Below, piece after piece: positions 63,194 through 64,000 of a stretch of DNA of 64,000 nt. How positions within the stretch are numbered: the stretch's first letter is position 1; each line of letters starts with the position of its first letter. A model generated the notes under the pieces. It was not told the origin of the DNA, searched no databases, and saw nothing but the letters and a program-made list of their open reading frames with translations. The stretch is from Rusavskia elegans (taxonomy: Eukaryota; Ascomycota; Lecanoromycetes; Teloschistales; Teloschistaceae). Location of the stretch: contig SAUG01000015.1 in the NCBI GenBank assembly GCA_011316305.1, forward strand, positions 558,001-622,000, given 5' to 3'. Made by a program: the position numbers and the translations under genes.

Positions 63194-63340
63194 CAGCATT
63201 TCCCAAAACCGGCTTGAAGCCGGTCTCAGCCGTTTCAGCCGTCTCAGCCAGTTCTCAGCCGGTACGGCTGAGAGCGGCTTGCAAGCGGCTTATTAGCCGG
63301 TCTCGGGTATACCCGAAGCTGAGCAGCTGAGACGGCTGAG
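63194..63340 (+). mobile_element. Second hAT-like end with CTCAGCCG subterminal repeats
   Basis: CAGCATTTCCCAAAACC fits the hAT terminal consensus (CAGNNNTTCCC), and TTATACAT (63186-63193) would be the 8-bp target duplication. It is followed by many direct and inverted copies of CTCAGCCG/CGGCTGAG up to 63340. This stretch is not RIP-mutated. A possible right end is near 63749 (CAGGATTCGCTG), but the following 8 bases do not match the left flank. Confidence 0.5.
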
Positions 63341-64000
63341 AAGATTTAGAGACTCGATTTTAAACTCGTTTAAGTCTTTATTAGTAGTTAGTAGGCCTAT
63401 ATACGCCTATATATAACGCTACGCTAGATTCGTCTAGATCGAAAATATTAGGTTTCTTTACTAGAATCTAACTAGTTTAGGTCTAGCGTAGTTTATTAAA
63501 TAGATATTCGACTTCCGCTGTTCCCGCTTTTAGCGGCGGCCGCTAAACCTTATTTTCGAATTAGATTATATAGGCTTATTTTTTGTTTATATATAGATTC
63601 TCTTTTAGGCTGTTTACTAAGCAGATACTCGTACTATAGATACTATTAGAATTCCAATCTATCGAAAATTCACTTTTTGGATTTTTGGATTATTTGGATT
63701 ATTTGGCTGTTAGCCGGTCTAATCTGAAAATCCATTTCAGGATTCGCTGATGTAAGTAATTAGCAGTTATTTTATCTAAAAATTCGATAATAAATAAATT
63801 AGAAATATTAGTATTAGCCTATTTTATATTATGAAAAAGGTAATATAAAGTAGATAAATAATATAAAATTAGAAATTTTTAAACCAATATTTATTTTAGG
63901 CTCGTACTATTACGGTCTTTATTTCTATCTTCAAACTTCGCTTTAAAAAAATCTAGAAAAGGATCGATTCTAATTTCTAATCTAGGAATTTAATTTAAAA
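63341..64000. other. Mixed low-RIP and RIP sequence at the window edge
   Basis: 63480-63560 is GC-rich, with a GCGGCGGCCGC palindromic core. 63660-63760 keeps CpA/TpG and has GGATTATTTGGATTATTTGG, an 11-base tandem repeat. From 63760 on the sequence is again TpA-rich. No gene was recognised. Confidence 0.4.

Noticed and set aside
1..64000. Host promoters, terminators or introns
   Set aside because: With no intact host gene, such sites cannot be anchored, and AT-rich RIPed DNA yields many false TATA-like matches.

Overview
The window is a transposon graveyard from a filamentous ascomycete (Pezizomycotina). CpA and TpG are almost absent and TpA is very common on both strands, while CpG and CpT remain. 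That is the signature of repeat-induced point mutation (RIP), which changes CpA to TpA. Almost every reading frame is closed by TAA or TAG codons where CAA, CAG or TGG codons are expected. I find no intact host gene, rRNA, functional tRNA, CRISPR array or telomere repeat. All coding calls are relics, recognised by reading RIP changes backwards.

Layout. 1-5548: relic of a helicase-bearing element. 5549-12928: heavily mutated, mostly unassigned sequence with an orphan element end (5549) and two complete 0.8-kb terminal-inverted-repeat (TIR) elements, here called B (10664-11467) and C (12097-12928). 12929-23020: more relics, including a minus-strand Tnp2/CACTA-type transposase (about 17100-18500) split by a third TIR element, D (17334-18101). 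23020-23720: islands that escaped RIP. 23955-56623: a nested stack of Ty1/Copia retrotransposons. 56624-64000: a weakly mutated boundary, a Helitron Rep/helicase relic, a hAT transposase relic inserted in it, and further hAT-like ends.

The nested stack can be resolved to the base. Copia Y (minus strand) is the oldest. Copia X (minus strand, 25174-33519) sits in the RNase H region of Y with target duplication GATAT. Copia Z (plus strand, 34483-51916) sits in the reverse transcriptase region of Y. A 9.94-kb element, H (41824-51765), splits the 3' LTR of Z, and a fourth short TIR element, E (31970-32752), sits in X. The LTRs are 176 bp, and the split Z LTR adds up to exactly 176 bp once a 2-bp TA duplication is removed.

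The most interesting signal is a family of TIR elements with ends beginning CCTTAGG, flanked by TA. The four short members (B, C, D, E; 768-832 bp) carry a conserved internal module with a tRNA-type B box, an A-box-like block about 80 bp upstream, and a following T run, so they look like RNA polymerase III-transcribable units inside a DNA transposon. The long element H has related ends and carries a PIF1-like helicase relic, so it is a candidate long or autonomous relative. The short members keep many CpA/TpG sites that their surroundings have lost.
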